From positions 1,472,501 through 1,536,500 of the forward strand of contig CP023454.1 in NCBI GenBank assembly GCA_002356635.1: 64,000 nt of DNA, written 5' to 3'. Both the position numbers and the translations under genes were made by a program. Below are positions 8,174 through 17,281 of this stretch, piece by piece. The notes beneath the pieces are model-generated. The model was not told where the DNA came from. It was given only the letters and a program-made list of their open reading frames with translations, and ran no database searches. The DNA comes from Rhodobacteraceae bacterium QY30 (GTDB lineage: Bacteria; Pseudomonadota; Alphaproteobacteria; Rhodobacterales; Rhodobacteraceae). The stretch's first letter is position 1; each line of letters opens with the position of its first letter.

Positions 8174-10105
8174 CTATTTCGCGGGCAGAAGCGCGGCCGC
8201 AGCGGGCGCGGGGGCCGGCGCGGTGCGGGGGATGTCCTCGGGGATTACGCCGTGGTCGGTCTTGTCCCACCAGAAGGGCCGCACGATCACCTCGTAAAGG
8301 GCTTTCCAGGCGGCCAGTGCGGCCAGCGGAAAGTAGAAATGCAGCGTCGGCACCCACGGCCAAAGGTGTCGATGGTCCGGTCCCCGCGTTGCCCAGAGGC
8401 CGACGGTGGTGTTCACGACCTCGGACAGAAGGAACATCGCGGCCATCAGGTGCAGCACCGCCGGACTGAGCACCGGGTCCAGCGGATGGGAAAATCCGGC
8501 CACCTTGATCCAGAAGGTCCAAAGCACCGGCGCCAGAAGCGATTGCAGGATCGAGCCCAGGAATTGCACCTGCACCCCCAGGAAGCGCCGCGGCCCCAGG
8601 TCGCGCCACAGCCGCACCGGATCGCGCATGTGGACGCCCCAGGTGACGGCGTAACCCTTGATCCAGCGCGACCTTTGCCGGATCCACTTCAGTGGCCGGG
8701 CGTTCGGCTCTTCATGCGTCACGGTGGCCACCAGTTCGGTCCTGTATCCGGCGCGGACCAGGCGCAGGCCCAGGTCTGCGTCTTCGGTCACGTTGTGGGC
8801 GTCCCAGCCGCCCAGCGCCTCGAGCACCGCGCGGCGGAAGAACAGCGTCGTCCCGCCCAGTGGCACCACAAGGCCCAGCCGCGCGACGCCGGGCAGTTGC
8901 GCCCGGAACCAGGCGGCGAATTCGATGGTGAAGCAGCGCGCCAGCCAGTTGTGGCGTGAATGGTGATAGTCAAGGATGCCTTGCAGGCAGGCAACGTCCG
9001 GACCCACCTCGTCGAACCGGCGCACCATCACCTCGATCTGGTCGGGGGCGGGGTCGTCCTCGGCATCCCAGACTCCGATCAGGCTGCCCCGGGCGAAGTT
9101 CAGAGCATAGTTCATGGCCCGGGGCTTGGTGCGAATGGGGCCGTCGGGAACGGTGATCACCCGCATCCAGCAGGGCAGTGCGGTGCGGGCCAGCGCCGCG
9201 CGGGTGACGCTGTCGCCCTCCTCGACCACCAGCAGGATGTCCAGCCGCTCGGCCGGATAGGTCTGCCGGCCGATCCGGTCGATCAGCCGCCCTGCGATGT
9301 CGGCTTCGGCGAACAGCGGTACCATCACCGTCACGACAGGCCGCGACGGGCGCAGCCGGATCGGCGCCGGCGGGGTCGGACGGTGCTGGCTGCGCACTTC
9401 GGCCGCGAAGGCCGCTGCCTTCAGCAGGGTCGAGCCGAACATCGCCGCCAGCGACATCCCCACCATCGCCGCAAGAAGGGCGGCCGGAGCGAGGATCAGT
9501 CCCGCCACCCCGCCGGCCAGCGCCGCCAGCAGCCAGCGCATCAGCCGCGCCTCGTCCCTTGTCCGGGAACTCATCGCTGGCGCCACCCGCGTTTCGGCGG
9601 CGCGGATCAGCCGGGTTCGGCGCTGGGCGGCCAAGGCCATGGTGATGTCGCTTTCCGGGGCCAGCGCCATGACCACGGGACCGAAGGTGGGGGCCAGCGC
9701 CTCGGCCAGCGCGGCAAAGTCCTCGGGCCGGGCGGTGGCGATGACCGTGGCGCCCCCGGCGCGACCCAGCGGCACGGCGGCGTTCAGCCGCCAGAACGGT
9801 ACGCCCATCCGGTCGATCATGCGCGGATCGGGCGATGTCCGCCCCAGGTCGACCAACGGCACCTGCCATTGCCTGGACAGGGCAGCCATCAGGTCGGCCT
9901 CGGACAGATAGCCGCGTGCCAGCAGCACCTCGGGCAGCGGTGAATCCAGCCGCTGCGCCAGCGCGCGTGCCTCTTGCAGGCGGGCGGCGCTGATCGCGGA
10001 CATGGCGCGCAGGATCTGCCCCAGCGGTTCACGCGGCCGCGCCACCGGTTGCGGGGCAGCCGCCGGATCGGAACGGGGAACAAGGCGCAGTCGGGGGGAA
10101 GCCAT
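8174..10105 (-). CDS. Family 2 glycosyltransferase with N-terminal MshEN/GspE-like domain
   Basis: 643 residues. An N-terminal MshEN-like module (about residues 35-150; LGQILRAMSAISAARLQEA, LPEVLLARGYLSEADLMAAL) is followed by two membrane helices. Then comes a processive GT-A core: VTVMVPLFAE, the DXD-like WDAEDDPAPDQ, the TED of VTEDADLGLRL, and QRSRWIKGY matching QxxRW of cellulose/hyaluronan synthases. Several C-terminal membrane helices complete it. It likely polymerises or exports a polysaccharide across the inner membrane. The MshEN domain can bind cyclic di-GMP in other proteins; regulation of that kind here is inference. The start at 10105 is chosen over 10135, whose ribosome site would touch the ATG. 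Confidence 0.85.
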   Translation of the reverse strand: MASPRLRLVPRSDPAAAPQPVARPREPLGQILRAMSAISAARLQEARALAQRLDSPLPEVLLARGYLSEADLMAALSRQWQVPLVDLGRTSPDPRMIDRMGVPFWRLNAAVPLGRAGGATVIATARPEDFAALAEALAPTFGPVVMALAPESDITMALAAQRRTRLIRAAETRVAPAMSSRTRDEARLMRWLLAALAGGVAGLILAPAALLAAMVGMSLAAMFGSTLLKAAAFAAEVRSQHRPTPPAPIRLRPSRPVVTVMVPLFAEADIAGRLIDRIGRQTYPAERLDILLVVEEGDSVTRAALARTALPCWMRVITVPDGPIRTKPRAMNYALNFARGSLIGVWDAEDDPAPDQIEVMVRRFDEVGPDVACLQGILDYHHSRHNWLARCFTIEFAAWFRAQLPGVARLGLVVPLGGTTLFFRRAVLEALGGWDAHNVTEDADLGLRLVRAGYRTELVATVTHEEPNARPLKWIRQRSRWIKGYAVTWGVHMRDPVRLWRDLGPRRFLGVQVQFLGSILQSLLAPVLWTFWIKVAGFSHPLDPVLSPAVLHLMAAMFLLSEVVNTTVGLWATRGPDHRHLWPWVPTLHFYFPLAALAAWKALYEVIVRPFWWDKTDHGVIPEDIPRTAPAPAPAAAALLPAK

Positions 10106-10229
10106 TCTGACTCTCGGGATGGGATCTCGCCCCATCCTCGGACAGTCAAGGTTAACGCGCCGTTAACGTCGATGAAACGGAAACCCCGCAGCGGGCGCCG
10201 CGGGGGATCCTGGCCGCATCTGACTGCAT

Positions 10230-11396
10230 TCAGGCGGCGCGACGGGCGCGCATCGCCGCGGCAAAGCGGTCGAACAGGTAATAGCTGTCTTGCGGACCGG
10301 GGCTGGCCTCGGGGTGATACTGGACCGAGAACACCGGCCGGTCGGTCATGGCGATGCCGCAGTTCGAGCCGTCAAAGAGGCTAACATGGGTTTCCATCAC
10401 GCCTGCGGGCAGGGTCTGGCTGTCCACCGCAAAACCATGGTTCATCGAGGTGATCTCGACCTTGCCGGTGGTCAGATCCTTCACGGGATGGTTCGCCCCG
10501 TGGTGGCCGTGGTTCATCTTGATGGTCCTGGCCCCCAGCGCAAGCGCCAGCATCTGGTGGCCCAGGCAGATGCCGAACAGCGGCAGATCGGCCTTCAGCA
10601 CACCCTGGATCATCGGCACGGCATAAACGCCGGTCGCGGCCGGGTCGCCCGGACCGTTCGACAGGAACACCCCATCCGGGTTCAGCGCCAGCACATCCTC
10701 GGCCGTGGCCGTGGCCGGCAGAACCGTCACGTCGCAGCCCGACGAGGCGAGGCAGCGCAGGATGTTGCGCTTGGCGCCATAATCGATCGCCACGACCTTC
10801 AGCCCCGGTCCTTCACGGCGGGTGTAGCCTTCGGGCCAGGCCCAACGCTGTTCATCCCAACGGTAGGACTGGGTGCAGGACACCTCTTTCGCCAGATCAA
10901 GCCCCACGAGGCCCGGCCAGCCGCGCGCCTTCTTCAGCAGCGCCTCCAGGTCGAACTTGCCTTCGGGGTCATGGGCCAGCGCGACATGCGGCGCACCCTG
11001 CTGGCGGATGGCGCGGGTCAGGCGGCGGGTGTCGACGCCCCCGATGCCGATGCGGCCGCGCCGTTCCATCCAGGACACCAGATCGCCCGTCGCGCGCCAG
11101 TTCGACGGTTCTGTCGGATCCCATTTCACCACCATCCCGGCAGCGACGGGCAGGCCGGCCTCGTCATCCTCGTCGGTGATGCCGACGTTGCCGACATGCG
11201 GAAAGGTGAAGGTGACGATCTGCCCGGCGTAAGAGGGATCGGTCATGATCTCCTGATAGCCGGTCATGGCGGTGTTGAAGACCAGTTCGGCGACCGTCTC
11301 GCCGGTGGCGCCGAAGCCGTGGCCGTAGAAGATCGACCCGTCCGCCAGCACAAGGCAGGCGGTGGGACGGGTGGCGGTGCTGGGGGTGGCGGGCAT
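10230..11396 (-). CDS. carA: Carbamoyl-phosphate synthase small (glutaminase) subunit
   Basis: 388 residues. The N-terminal CPSase_sm_chain domain (about residues 10-150; LVLADGSIFYGHGFGATGET) precedes a class I glutamine amidotransferase domain. The nucleophile elbow is LFGICLGHQMLALA and the catalytic His/Glu are in VQYHPEASPGP. It supplies ammonia from glutamine to CarB for arginine and pyrimidine synthesis. carB is not in the window; separation of carA and carB is usual in alphaproteobacteria. The YqeY gene lies divergently upstream, 184 bases away. Confidence 0.97.
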   Translation of the reverse strand: MPATPSTATRPTACLVLADGSIFYGHGFGATGETVAELVFNTAMTGYQEIMTDPSYAGQIVTFTFPHVGNVGITDEDDEAGLPVAAGMVVKWDPTEPSNWRATGDLVSWMERRGRIGIGGVDTRRLTRAIRQQGAPHVALAHDPEGKFDLEALLKKARGWPGLVGLDLAKEVSCTQSYRWDEQRWAWPEGYTRREGPGLKVVAIDYGAKRNILRCLASSGCDVTVLPATATAEDVLALNPDGVFLSNGPGDPAATGVYAVPMIQGVLKADLPLFGICLGHQMLALALGARTIKMNHGHHGANHPVKDLTTGKVEITSMNHGFAVDSQTLPAGVMETHVSLFDGSNCGIAMTDRPVFSVQYHPEASPGPQDSYYLFDRFAAAMRARRAA

Positions 11397-11580
11397 TGGG
11401 CGACTCCGCTTGGCAAAATTTGGCGGAACCTAAGGGGGGCATGGGGCGGCGTCAAGGGCAGGGCTGTGACACCGGATGTGAGGCGAACCGGTCCGCGTCG
11501 CGGGGATCGGGGCGGTTGCGGCGGCGGCGCGGCGCGTCTAGACTTCCAGACCTTCGATGTGACCGAAAGGACCGGGGCCG

Positions 11581-12036
11581 ATGGAGCTGCGCGACCGACT
11601 GAACCAGGCCCTGAAAGAGGCGATGAAGGCCCGCGATCCGGCGCGTCTGTCGACCCTGCGGATGATCGGTGCCGCGATCAAGGACAAGGAGATCGAGCAG
11701 CGCGGTACCCCCGGTGCCACCTTTGGCGAGGCCGAGATGCTTCAGCTTCTCTCCAAGATGATCAAGCAGCGCCAGGAATCCGCACGTGTCTACATCGAGG
11801 GCGGCCGGCAGGAGCTGGCCGACAAGGAGCTTGCCGAGATCCGCGTGATCGAGGAATTCCTGCCGCGCCAGTTGACCGCGGATGAAGTGGCCCTGGCCAT
11901 CGACGCGGCGATTGCGGAGGCTGGGGCGACATCGCTCCGGGACATGGGCAAGGTCATGGCGGCGCTGAAGGCGCGGCACACTGGCCAGATGGACTTTGGC
12001 GCCGTCGGCGCGCTGCTGAAGGCGCGCCTGGCCTGA
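11581..12036 (+). CDS. GatB/YqeY domain protein
   Basis: 151 residues from MELRDRLNQALKEAM, matching the stand-alone YqeY family in length. It has the helical N-terminal half (RLSTLRMIGAAIKDKEIEQR) and the C-terminal module shared with the GatB tail (LRDMGKVMAALKARHTGQMDFGAVGALLKARL). The domain resembles the tRNA-binding tail of Glu-tRNA(Gln) amidotransferase; the role of free YqeY is not established. It is divergent from carA, an arrangement I recall from other alphaproteobacteria. Confidence 0.92.
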   Translation: MELRDRLNQALKEAMKARDPARLSTLRMIGAAIKDKEIEQRGTPGATFGEAEMLQLLSKMIKQRQESARVYIEGGRQELADKELAEIRVIEEFLPRQLTADEVALAIDAAIAEAGATSLRDMGKVMAALKARHTGQMDFGAVGALLKARLA

Positions 12037-12135
12037 CGACTTCGCCCTGCCCGCAGGCATGCCCCCCTTGGGGAACGCGACGACTGCCCGGACGTTTTCC
12101 CTTCACTCCGGGCGTCACCGGAAAAGGAGGAAGCC

Positions 12136-12342
12136 ATGCCAGCCAAATCGAAAAGCCAGCAACGCGCCGCCGGCGCGGCCTTGTCTGCCAAACGGGGCGA
12201 GACGCCGAAATCCAAGCTGCGCGGTCCATCCCGGGACATGTACGAGTCGATGAGCGAGAAGGAACTTGAGGAGTTTGCGGAAACGCGCCGCAAGGGCCTG
12301 CCCGAACACGCGGATGACCGGAAGTCCGATCGTTCGGACTAG
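12136..12342 (+). CDS. Small basic/acidic DUF3008-family protein
   Basis: 68 residues, highly charged, beginning MPAKSKSQQRAAGAALS with AAGGAGG seven bases upstream. The layout fits DUF3008: a basic N-terminus (MPAKSKxQQR), a central SRDMYESMSEKELEEFAETRRKGLPEH segment and an acidic tail. It is soluble and probably mostly helical. Function is unknown. Its stop codon overlaps the end of the convergent DUF2244 gene. Confidence 0.8.
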   Translation: MPAKSKSQQRAAGAALSAKRGETPKSKLRGPSRDMYESMSEKELEEFAETRRKGLPEHADDRKSDRSD

Positions 12343-12839
12343 GCTGCACCACCGCGCAGGTCGCGCAGGCGGAGCAGGATTTCCTCGCGCAGGGTCCGCC
12401 GCTCATCAGGTGTGAGGAACGCCCCCAGTTCCACCGTGCGCGGCCCGCCGGTCAGGATCAGGTAGCCCTCGACCGGACCGCCCGCGACCAGTTCGGGGCG
12501 CAGCCAATAAGGGTTGGCCTCGAACCGGTGGATGGCGCGACCCCGCTGGCGCTGTTCCAGCACCAGCCGATCGGGCCACAGGCGCAGCACCTCGACCACC
12601 TCGCCGTCGCGGTAGCTGCGTTCCAGCGCCCACCACAAGAGCCAGAGCGCCCCGAGGACAAAGGGCAGCAGACCCCAGAGGATAGGGGATCCAAGGACCG
12701 CCAGAAGGGGAACGGCCAGTCCGAGCGCCGTGAAGGCGATGACGCCGACGAAACCGCGCCGGGGCAGGGACCGGAACGGCCAGAGATGCAGTTCGGCCAC
12801 CGCCCCTTCGGCAGGGTTCTTCAACCATTCGTGGGGCAA
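12339..12839 (-). CDS. DUF2244-domain membrane protein
   Basis: 166 residues. The pattern is DUF2244: a short N-terminal segment (ELHLWPFRSLPRRG), two adjacent membrane helices (about residues 28-72), then a cytoplasmic beta-rich part ending in ELGAFLTPDERRTLREEILLRL. Function is unknown; in alphaproteobacteria it is often found near respiratory oxidase genes. Here it lies downstream of ctaD on the same strand, beyond the ctaD terminator. Confidence 0.85.
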   Translation of the reverse strand: MPHEWLKNPAEGAVAELHLWPFRSLPRRGFVGVIAFTALGLAVPLLAVLGSPILWGLLPFVLGALWLLWWALERSYRDGEVVEVLRLWPDRLVLEQRQRGRAIHRFEANPYWLRPELVAGGPVEGYLILTGGPRTVELGAFLTPDERRTLREEILLRLRDLRGGAA

Positions 12840-12874
12840 GGTTCGCTCCGGCGACAGAAACGGCGGCAGGAATG

Positions 12875-12904
12875 AAAAACGGCCCCGGATTGCTCCGGGG
12901 CCGT
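12875..12904 (-). terminator. Rho-independent terminator of ctaD
   Basis: The minus strand reads a GACGGCCCCGG stem, a short loop, CCGGGGCCG and then TTTTT. It begins about 20 bases after the ctaD stop codon. Confidence 0.88.
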
Positions 12905-12923
12905 CTGTCTGTTGCGGCCCGCC

Positions 12924-14597
12924 TCAGTGGGCGTGGGAATGATCCCAGTCCTCACGCTTCGGCAGCTGCTCGAAAGTGTGCTCCGGCGGCGGCGAGGGCA
13001 GGGTCCATTCCAGCGTGTCGGCGTGCTCGTTCCAGTAGTTGTTCTGGGTCACGCGGCGGCCGGCCAGCAGGGTGTAGGCGACGATGCCGATGAAGAACAG
13101 GAACGACGCGAAGGACAGGAAGGCGCCATAGGACGAGATCTTGTTCCAGTAGGCAAAGGCTTCCGGATAGTCGATGTAGCGGCGCGGCATCCCCTGGCGG
13201 CCCAGGAAGTGCTGCGGGAAGAACGTCAGGTTCGAGCCGACGAACATCATCCAGAAGTGCAGCTTCCCGGCCCATTCCGGATACTGGCGGCCCGACATCT
13301 TGCCGATCCAGTAGTAGACCCCGGCGAAGATCGCAAAGACCGCACCCAGCGACATGACGTAGTGGAAGTGCGCCACGACGAAGTAGGTGTCATGGTAGAC
13401 CCGGTCCACCGGCGCCTGGCTGAGGACAACGCCGGTCACGCCGCCGACGGTGAACAGGAACAGGAAGCCGAAGGCCCAGAGCATCGGCGTCTTGAACTCG
13501 ATCGAGCCGCCCCACATCGTCGCGATCCAGCTGAACACCTTCACCCCGGTCGGAACCGCGATGACCATGGTCGCCATCATGAAGTAGGACTGCTGCGTCA
13601 GCGACATGCCGACGGTGTACATGTGGTGCGCCCAGACGACGAAGCCCAGAACCCCGATCGACACCATCGCATAGACCATCGGCAGGTAACCGAAGATCGG
13701 CTTCTTGGCGAAGGTCGAGATGACGTGGCTGATGATGCCGAAGCCCGGCAGGATGATGATGTAGACTTCCGGGTGGCCGAAGAACCACAGGATGTGCTGG
13801 TAGAGGATCGGGTCACCGCCGCCCTGGGGCTGGAAGAAGGTGGTGCCGAAGTTGCGGTCCGTCAGCAGCATCGTGATCGCGCCAGCCAGCACCGGCAGGG
13901 ACAGCAGGATCAGCCAGGCGGTCACGAAGACCGACCAGGCGAACAGCGGCACCTTGTGCAGCGTCATGCCCGGCGCGCGCATGTTCAGGAAGGTAGTGAT
14001 CATGTTGATCGAGCCGAGGATCGACGAGGCACCCGAGACGTGGACGGCGAAGATCGCCAGGTCCATCGAATAGCCGGCTTCGTTGGTCGACAGCGGCGGG
14101 TAAAGCACCCAGCCCACGCCCGATCCCAGCTGTCCGTCGCCGCCCGGCGCGAACAGCGAAGCCACGCCCAGCGAAACGCCGGCGACATAAAGCCAGTAGC
14201 TGAGGTTGTTCAGCCGCGGGAAGGCCATGTCGGGCGCGCCGATGTGCAGCGGCATGAAGTAGTTGCCGAAGCCGCCGAACAGCGCCGGAATCACGACGAA
14301 GAACATCATCAGGACGCCGTGATAGGTGATCATCACGTTCCACAGGTGCCCGTTCGGCGTGCAGGGCTCGGCCGCGTTGGCGACGAAGCGCGCCCCTTCG
14401 GCGCACATGTACTGGACGCCTGGTTCCATCAGTTCAAGGCGCATGAAGACGGTGAACAGGACCGCGATCAGCCCCACCAGCGCCGAGGTGAACAGATAGA
14501 GGATCCCGATGTCCTTGTGGTTGGTCGACATGAACCAGCGGGTGAAGAACCCGCGATTGTCATGTTCCGCGTGCCCGTGAGCGGCTGCGTCGGCCAT
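12924..14597 (-). CDS. ctaD: Cytochrome c oxidase subunit I (aa3 type)
   Basis: 557 residues with twelve membrane helices. The heme a3-CuB site is seen in [15 protein letters not shown] (the His-Tyr cross-link pair) and in AHHMYTVGM (the His pair). The heme ligands are in [14 protein letters not shown]. The start [14 protein letters not shown] at 14597 has GAGGAGAG upstream and fits the family; the open frame further upstream is not coding. It reduces O2 to water and pumps protons in the inner membrane. It is alone here, without ctaB, ctaC or ctaE. The cytochrome c550 gene lies just upstream on the same strand, as I recall from Paracoccus. Confidence 0.97.
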   Translation of the reverse strand: MADAAAHGHAEHDNRGFFTRWFMSTNHKDIGILYLFTSALVGLIAVLFTVFMRLELMEPGVQYMCAEGARFVANAAEPCTPNGHLWNVMITYHGVLMMFFVVIPALFGGFGNYFMPLHIGAPDMAFPRLNNLSYWLYVAGVSLGVASLFAPGGDGQLGSGVGWVLYPPLSTNEAGYSMDLAIFAVHVSGASSILGSINMITTFLNMRAPGMTLHKVPLFAWSVFVTAWLILLSLPVLAGAITMLLTDRNFGTTFFQPQGGGDPILYQHILWFFGHPEVYIIILPGFGIISHVISTFAKKPIFGYLPMVYAMVSIGVLGFVVWAHHMYTVGMSLTQQSYFMMATMVIAVPTGVKVFSWIATMWGGSIEFKTPMLWAFGFLFLFTVGGVTGVVLSQAPVDRVYHDTYFVVAHFHYVMSLGAVFAIFAGVYYWIGKMSGRQYPEWAGKLHFWMMFVGSNLTFFPQHFLGRQGMPRRYIDYPEAFAYWNKISSYGAFLSFASFLFFIGIVAYTLLAGRRVTQNNYWNEHADTLEWTLPSPPPEHTFEQLPKREDWDHSHAH

Positions 14598-14742
14598 GTT
14601 TCTCTCCTCAGAAAAGTCCTCACTGGCGGCGGGAAACCGCCTGTGCCCAAGAGCCGTCATAAGATGCAGGCACCGGGAGGGCAATCAAAGATGGCGGCGA
14701 AATGCAAAATTTTCCGCCGCCATCCCCATTGTTCCGGCCGGA

Positions 14743-15231
14743 TTATTTCACGACGGACGCCAGATAGGCGACGACATCTTCGGCGCCCTTGGCAAGCTTG
14801 AAGGTCATCTTGGACTTGCCGGAGGCGTCACCCGATTTCTCTTCCAGGAACTTCGACGGGTCGGGCAGGTAGGCGATCAGGTTCTCCGGCGTCCAGACCA
14901 GGCCCTTTTCGCCCGCCTCCTTCATGACCTCCGAATAGGCGAACCCTTCGACCGAGCCGGCATTCCGGCCGACCACACCGTACAGGTCCGGTCCGACCTT
15001 CGAGCCCTTGACGATCGGCGTGCCGTCCGGACCGGTGATGGCGTGACAGGCCTTGCACTTGTTGAATTCCTTCTCGCCCTTCGCGGCATCGCCCGCGACC
15101 GCGACCGCGGTCGTCGCGGTCGCATCGGCGGCGGTGGTGGTGGCGGCGGTCGTGGTCGCGGCGGTGTCCTCTGCGAAGGCAGGGGCGGCAACGCCCAGGA
15201 CGGCGGCAAGGATCAGAGGCAGACGGGTCAT
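14743..15231 (-). CDS. cycA: Cytochrome c550/c2-type periplasmic electron carrier
   Basis: 162 residues from the ATG at 15231, which has GGAG eight bases upstream. A signal peptide ends near AFA. An odd Ala/Thr-only linker of about 25 residues follows, then a class I cytochrome c domain with heme motif CKACH and the axial Met in SKMTFKL. Overall sequence, notably GDAAKGEKEFNKCKACH, is very close to Paracoccus cytochrome c550. It carries electrons from the bc1 complex to aa3 oxidase and, in denitrifiers, also to periplasmic nitrogen-oxide reductases. The linker is unusual for c550 and recalls the tether of membrane-anchored cytochrome c552. Confidence 0.88.
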   Translation of the reverse strand: MTRLPLILAAVLGVAAPAFAEDTAATTTAATTTAADATATTAVAVAGDAAKGEKEFNKCKACHAITGPDGTPIVKGSKVGPDLYGVVGRNAGSVEGFAYSEVMKEAGEKGLVWTPENLIAYLPDPSKFLEEKSGDASGKSKMTFKLAKGAEDVVAYLASVVK

Positions 15232-15375
15232 TACGAACTCCATGTTCTGTTTTGGTGTATTCGCCTGGAATGTTTCATAGCAGACAAGTGCCAGCCTAAG
15301 TTGTCCGCTTGCGACGGCAAGGGGTCGGTCAGCGCCCCAGGGCCGTGCAACTGCGACAGATGGCCGCGCAAGTCC

Positions 15376-16038
15376 TTACAATGCGCAGGATCTTGCCGCG
15401 AAGGCCGGCGCGAACGTCGATCGAAGGGCCACGTCCAGGTCGGTCATCGTGACAGGCAGGCCCAGGTCAACCAGACTGGTGACGCCATGTTCCCGGATGC
15501 CGCAGGGCACGATGCCCGAAAAATGCGAAAGGTCGGGTTCGACGTTGATCGACAGGCCGTGGAAACTGACCCATCGGCGCAGCTTCACGCCGATGGCCGC
15601 GATCTTGTCCTCGCGGGGGGAGCCATCGGGATTGGGCGCCTTGTCCGGCCGCACGACCCAGACGCCGACGCGCCCTTCGCGGCGCTCGCCCTTCACGTTG
15701 AACTCGGCCAGCGTGGCGATGACCCAGTCCTCCAGCGCCCCCACGAAGCGGCGCACGTCGCGGCCGCGTCGGTTGAGGTCCAGCATCGTGTAGACGATGC
15801 GCTGGCCGGGGCCGTGGTAGGTGTACTGCCCGCCGCGCCCGGCCTTATACACCGGAAAACGGTCCGGGTCGGTCAGGTCCGCAGGGCGGGCCGAGGTGCC
15901 GGCGGTGTATAGCGGCGGGTGTTCCAGAAACCACAGGCATTCGTCGGCTGTCCCTGCCGAGATGGCGGCGACCCGCGCCTCCATGAAGGCCAGGGCCTCG
16001 GGGTAGGGCACAAGGCCGGGGCTTGTCTTCCATTCCAT
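15376..16038 (-). CDS. lipB: Lipoyl(octanoyl) transferase
   Basis: 220 residues from [16 protein letters not shown]; the ATG at 16038 follows GGAGGTGCC. LipB moves the octanoyl group from acyl carrier protein onto lipoyl domains of 2-oxoacid dehydrogenases. Visible motifs are [24 protein letters not shown], the catalytic lysine in [15 protein letters not shown], and the acyl-enzyme cysteine in GIVPCGI. The longer open frame to 16128 has no fitting homologous sequence. Confidence 0.95.
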   Translation of the reverse strand: MEWKTSPGLVPYPEALAFMEARVAAISAGTADECLWFLEHPPLYTAGTSARPADLTDPDRFPVYKAGRGGQYTYHGPGQRIVYTMLDLNRRGRDVRRFVGALEDWVIATLAEFNVKGERREGRVGVWVVRPDKAPNPDGSPREDKIAAIGVKLRRWVSFHGLSINVEPDLSHFSGIVPCGIREHGVTSLVDLGLPVTMTDLDVALRSTFAPAFAARSCAL

Positions 16039-16205
16039 CGCGAGGCACCTCCATACGTCCTTCCATGCACCCGGGAACGCGCAGAGGCAAGCTGCGCCCC
16101 CGGCGCCACCCGGACGAAAAAGTTGCAAGATTCCGCTTTTCTTCGCCCCGCGCCTCGGCTAGACACGCCGCACCTCAGCCGGGGCGCAGGTTCCGGTTCC
16201 AGAGT

Positions 16206-16292
16206 GCGGTTGTGGCGGAATTGGTAGACGCGCAGCGTTGAGGTCGCTGTGGGCTAACCCCCGTGAAGGTTCGAGTCCTTTCAACCGCACCA
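16206..16292 (+). tRNA. tRNA-Leu (GAG)
   Basis: An 87-base class II tRNA with CCA encoded. The acceptor stem GCGGTTG/CAACCGC is perfectly paired. The anticodon stem CAGCG/CGCTG encloses TTGAGGT, giving anticodon GAG. A long variable arm (GGGCTAACCCCC) and GGTTCGAGTCC T-arm are present. Confidence 0.97.
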
Positions 16293-16336
16293 CTCTCCCT
16301 TCCTTTCCGGAATGATTGCAGGCGATGCCCGCCCTC

Positions 16337-17275
16337 TCAGGGCAGCAGGTGCAGCCAGCCCCAGGCCGTGACCACTGTCAGGGCGGTTGCCATGAGCACC
16401 GCCGAGGCCGCGACCCGTTGGCCGGTGCCGTAAAGATGCGCGAAAAGATAGGCGTTGACGCCGGGCGCCATCGCGGCCGTCACCACGGCGGAACGCAGGC
16501 TGGCAGTATCAAGGTGGAAATACCGCGTCCCAAGCCACCAGGTCAGCGCCGGGTGAAGCATCAGCGACCCGGCGCAGATCAGCGCGATGGCGCGCGCGTC
16601 GCCTTGGGGCCGGTAGCGGCGCAAGACGCCGCCCAGCCCGAACAGCGCCACCGGAATCGCGGTCCGCGCAATCATCTCGGCCGCGTCCTTCACCGGTGCG
16701 GGCAGGCTGACCTGGCCCAGGTTGAGCGCAAATCCGGCCGCGATCCCGATCAGCAGGGGCTGCGTGGCGATTCCGCGCAGCACCCGCGCCCCCGCGCGCA
16801 GCGGGTGCAGACCGCCCGCCCGTGCCTGGACGACCTCCATCAGAAGGATGCCGAAGGTGTAAAGCAGCGGCGAATGCACGGAAATCAGGATGTAGTTCGC
16901 CGTCAGCGCGCCCGATCCGTACGCCCTCTCGGCGATCGGCAGGCCCAGGAGCAGCGTGTTCGAGAAAAGCGCCGCAAAGCCGATCACCACCGCCTCGGTC
17001 GCCGGACGCCGCAGCCAGAAGACGGCCAGAACCGCGGCCATGAGGAAACTGGCAAAGGCCCCGGCGTAGAAGCTGATCAGCAGGTCCTGCGCATAGGCCC
17101 GGCCCAGGTCGATCCGGCTGATGGCCAGCATCAGCAGGCAGGGCGCGGCGATGGAATTGGCATAGCGCATCAGCCCGTCGATGCCCGGATCGGGCAAGAT
17201 TCGCGCCAGCATTGCCGCATACCCCGCCGCAATCAGCAGAAAGACGGGCAGGATGACCTCGACAAGCGCCTGCAT
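16337..17275 (-). CDS. AEC-family (auxin efflux carrier) transporter
   Basis: 312 residues, hydrophobic throughout, with about ten membrane helices in two halves separated near residues 150-170. The pattern fits the AEC family: QALVEVILPVFLLIAAGYAAML at the N-terminus, PCLLMLAIS, and LPAPVKDAAEMIARTAIPVALFGLGG in the second half. Bacterial members export malate/malonate or other small carboxylates. It follows the MBL hydrolase gene by 6 bases on the same strand and is probably the last gene of the tmk-holB-tatD run. Confidence 0.88.
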   Translation of the reverse strand: MQALVEVILPVFLLIAAGYAAMLARILPDPGIDGLMRYANSIAAPCLLMLAISRIDLGRAYAQDLLISFYAGAFASFLMAAVLAVFWLRRPATEAVVIGFAALFSNTLLLGLPIAERAYGSGALTANYILISVHSPLLYTFGILLMEVVQARAGGLHPLRAGARVLRGIATQPLLIGIAAGFALNLGQVSLPAPVKDAAEMIARTAIPVALFGLGGVLRRYRPQGDARAIALICAGSLMLHPALTWWLGTRYFHLDTASLRSAVVTAAMAPGVNAYLFAHLYGTGQRVAASAVLMATALTVVTAWGWLHLLP

Positions 17276-17281
17276 CGCGCC

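Noticed and set aside
12912-14801. A plus-strand 629-codon open frame across ctaD
   Set aside because: Opposite strand of an unmistakable cytochrome oxidase gene. Its His/Arg/Asp-rich product has no family features.
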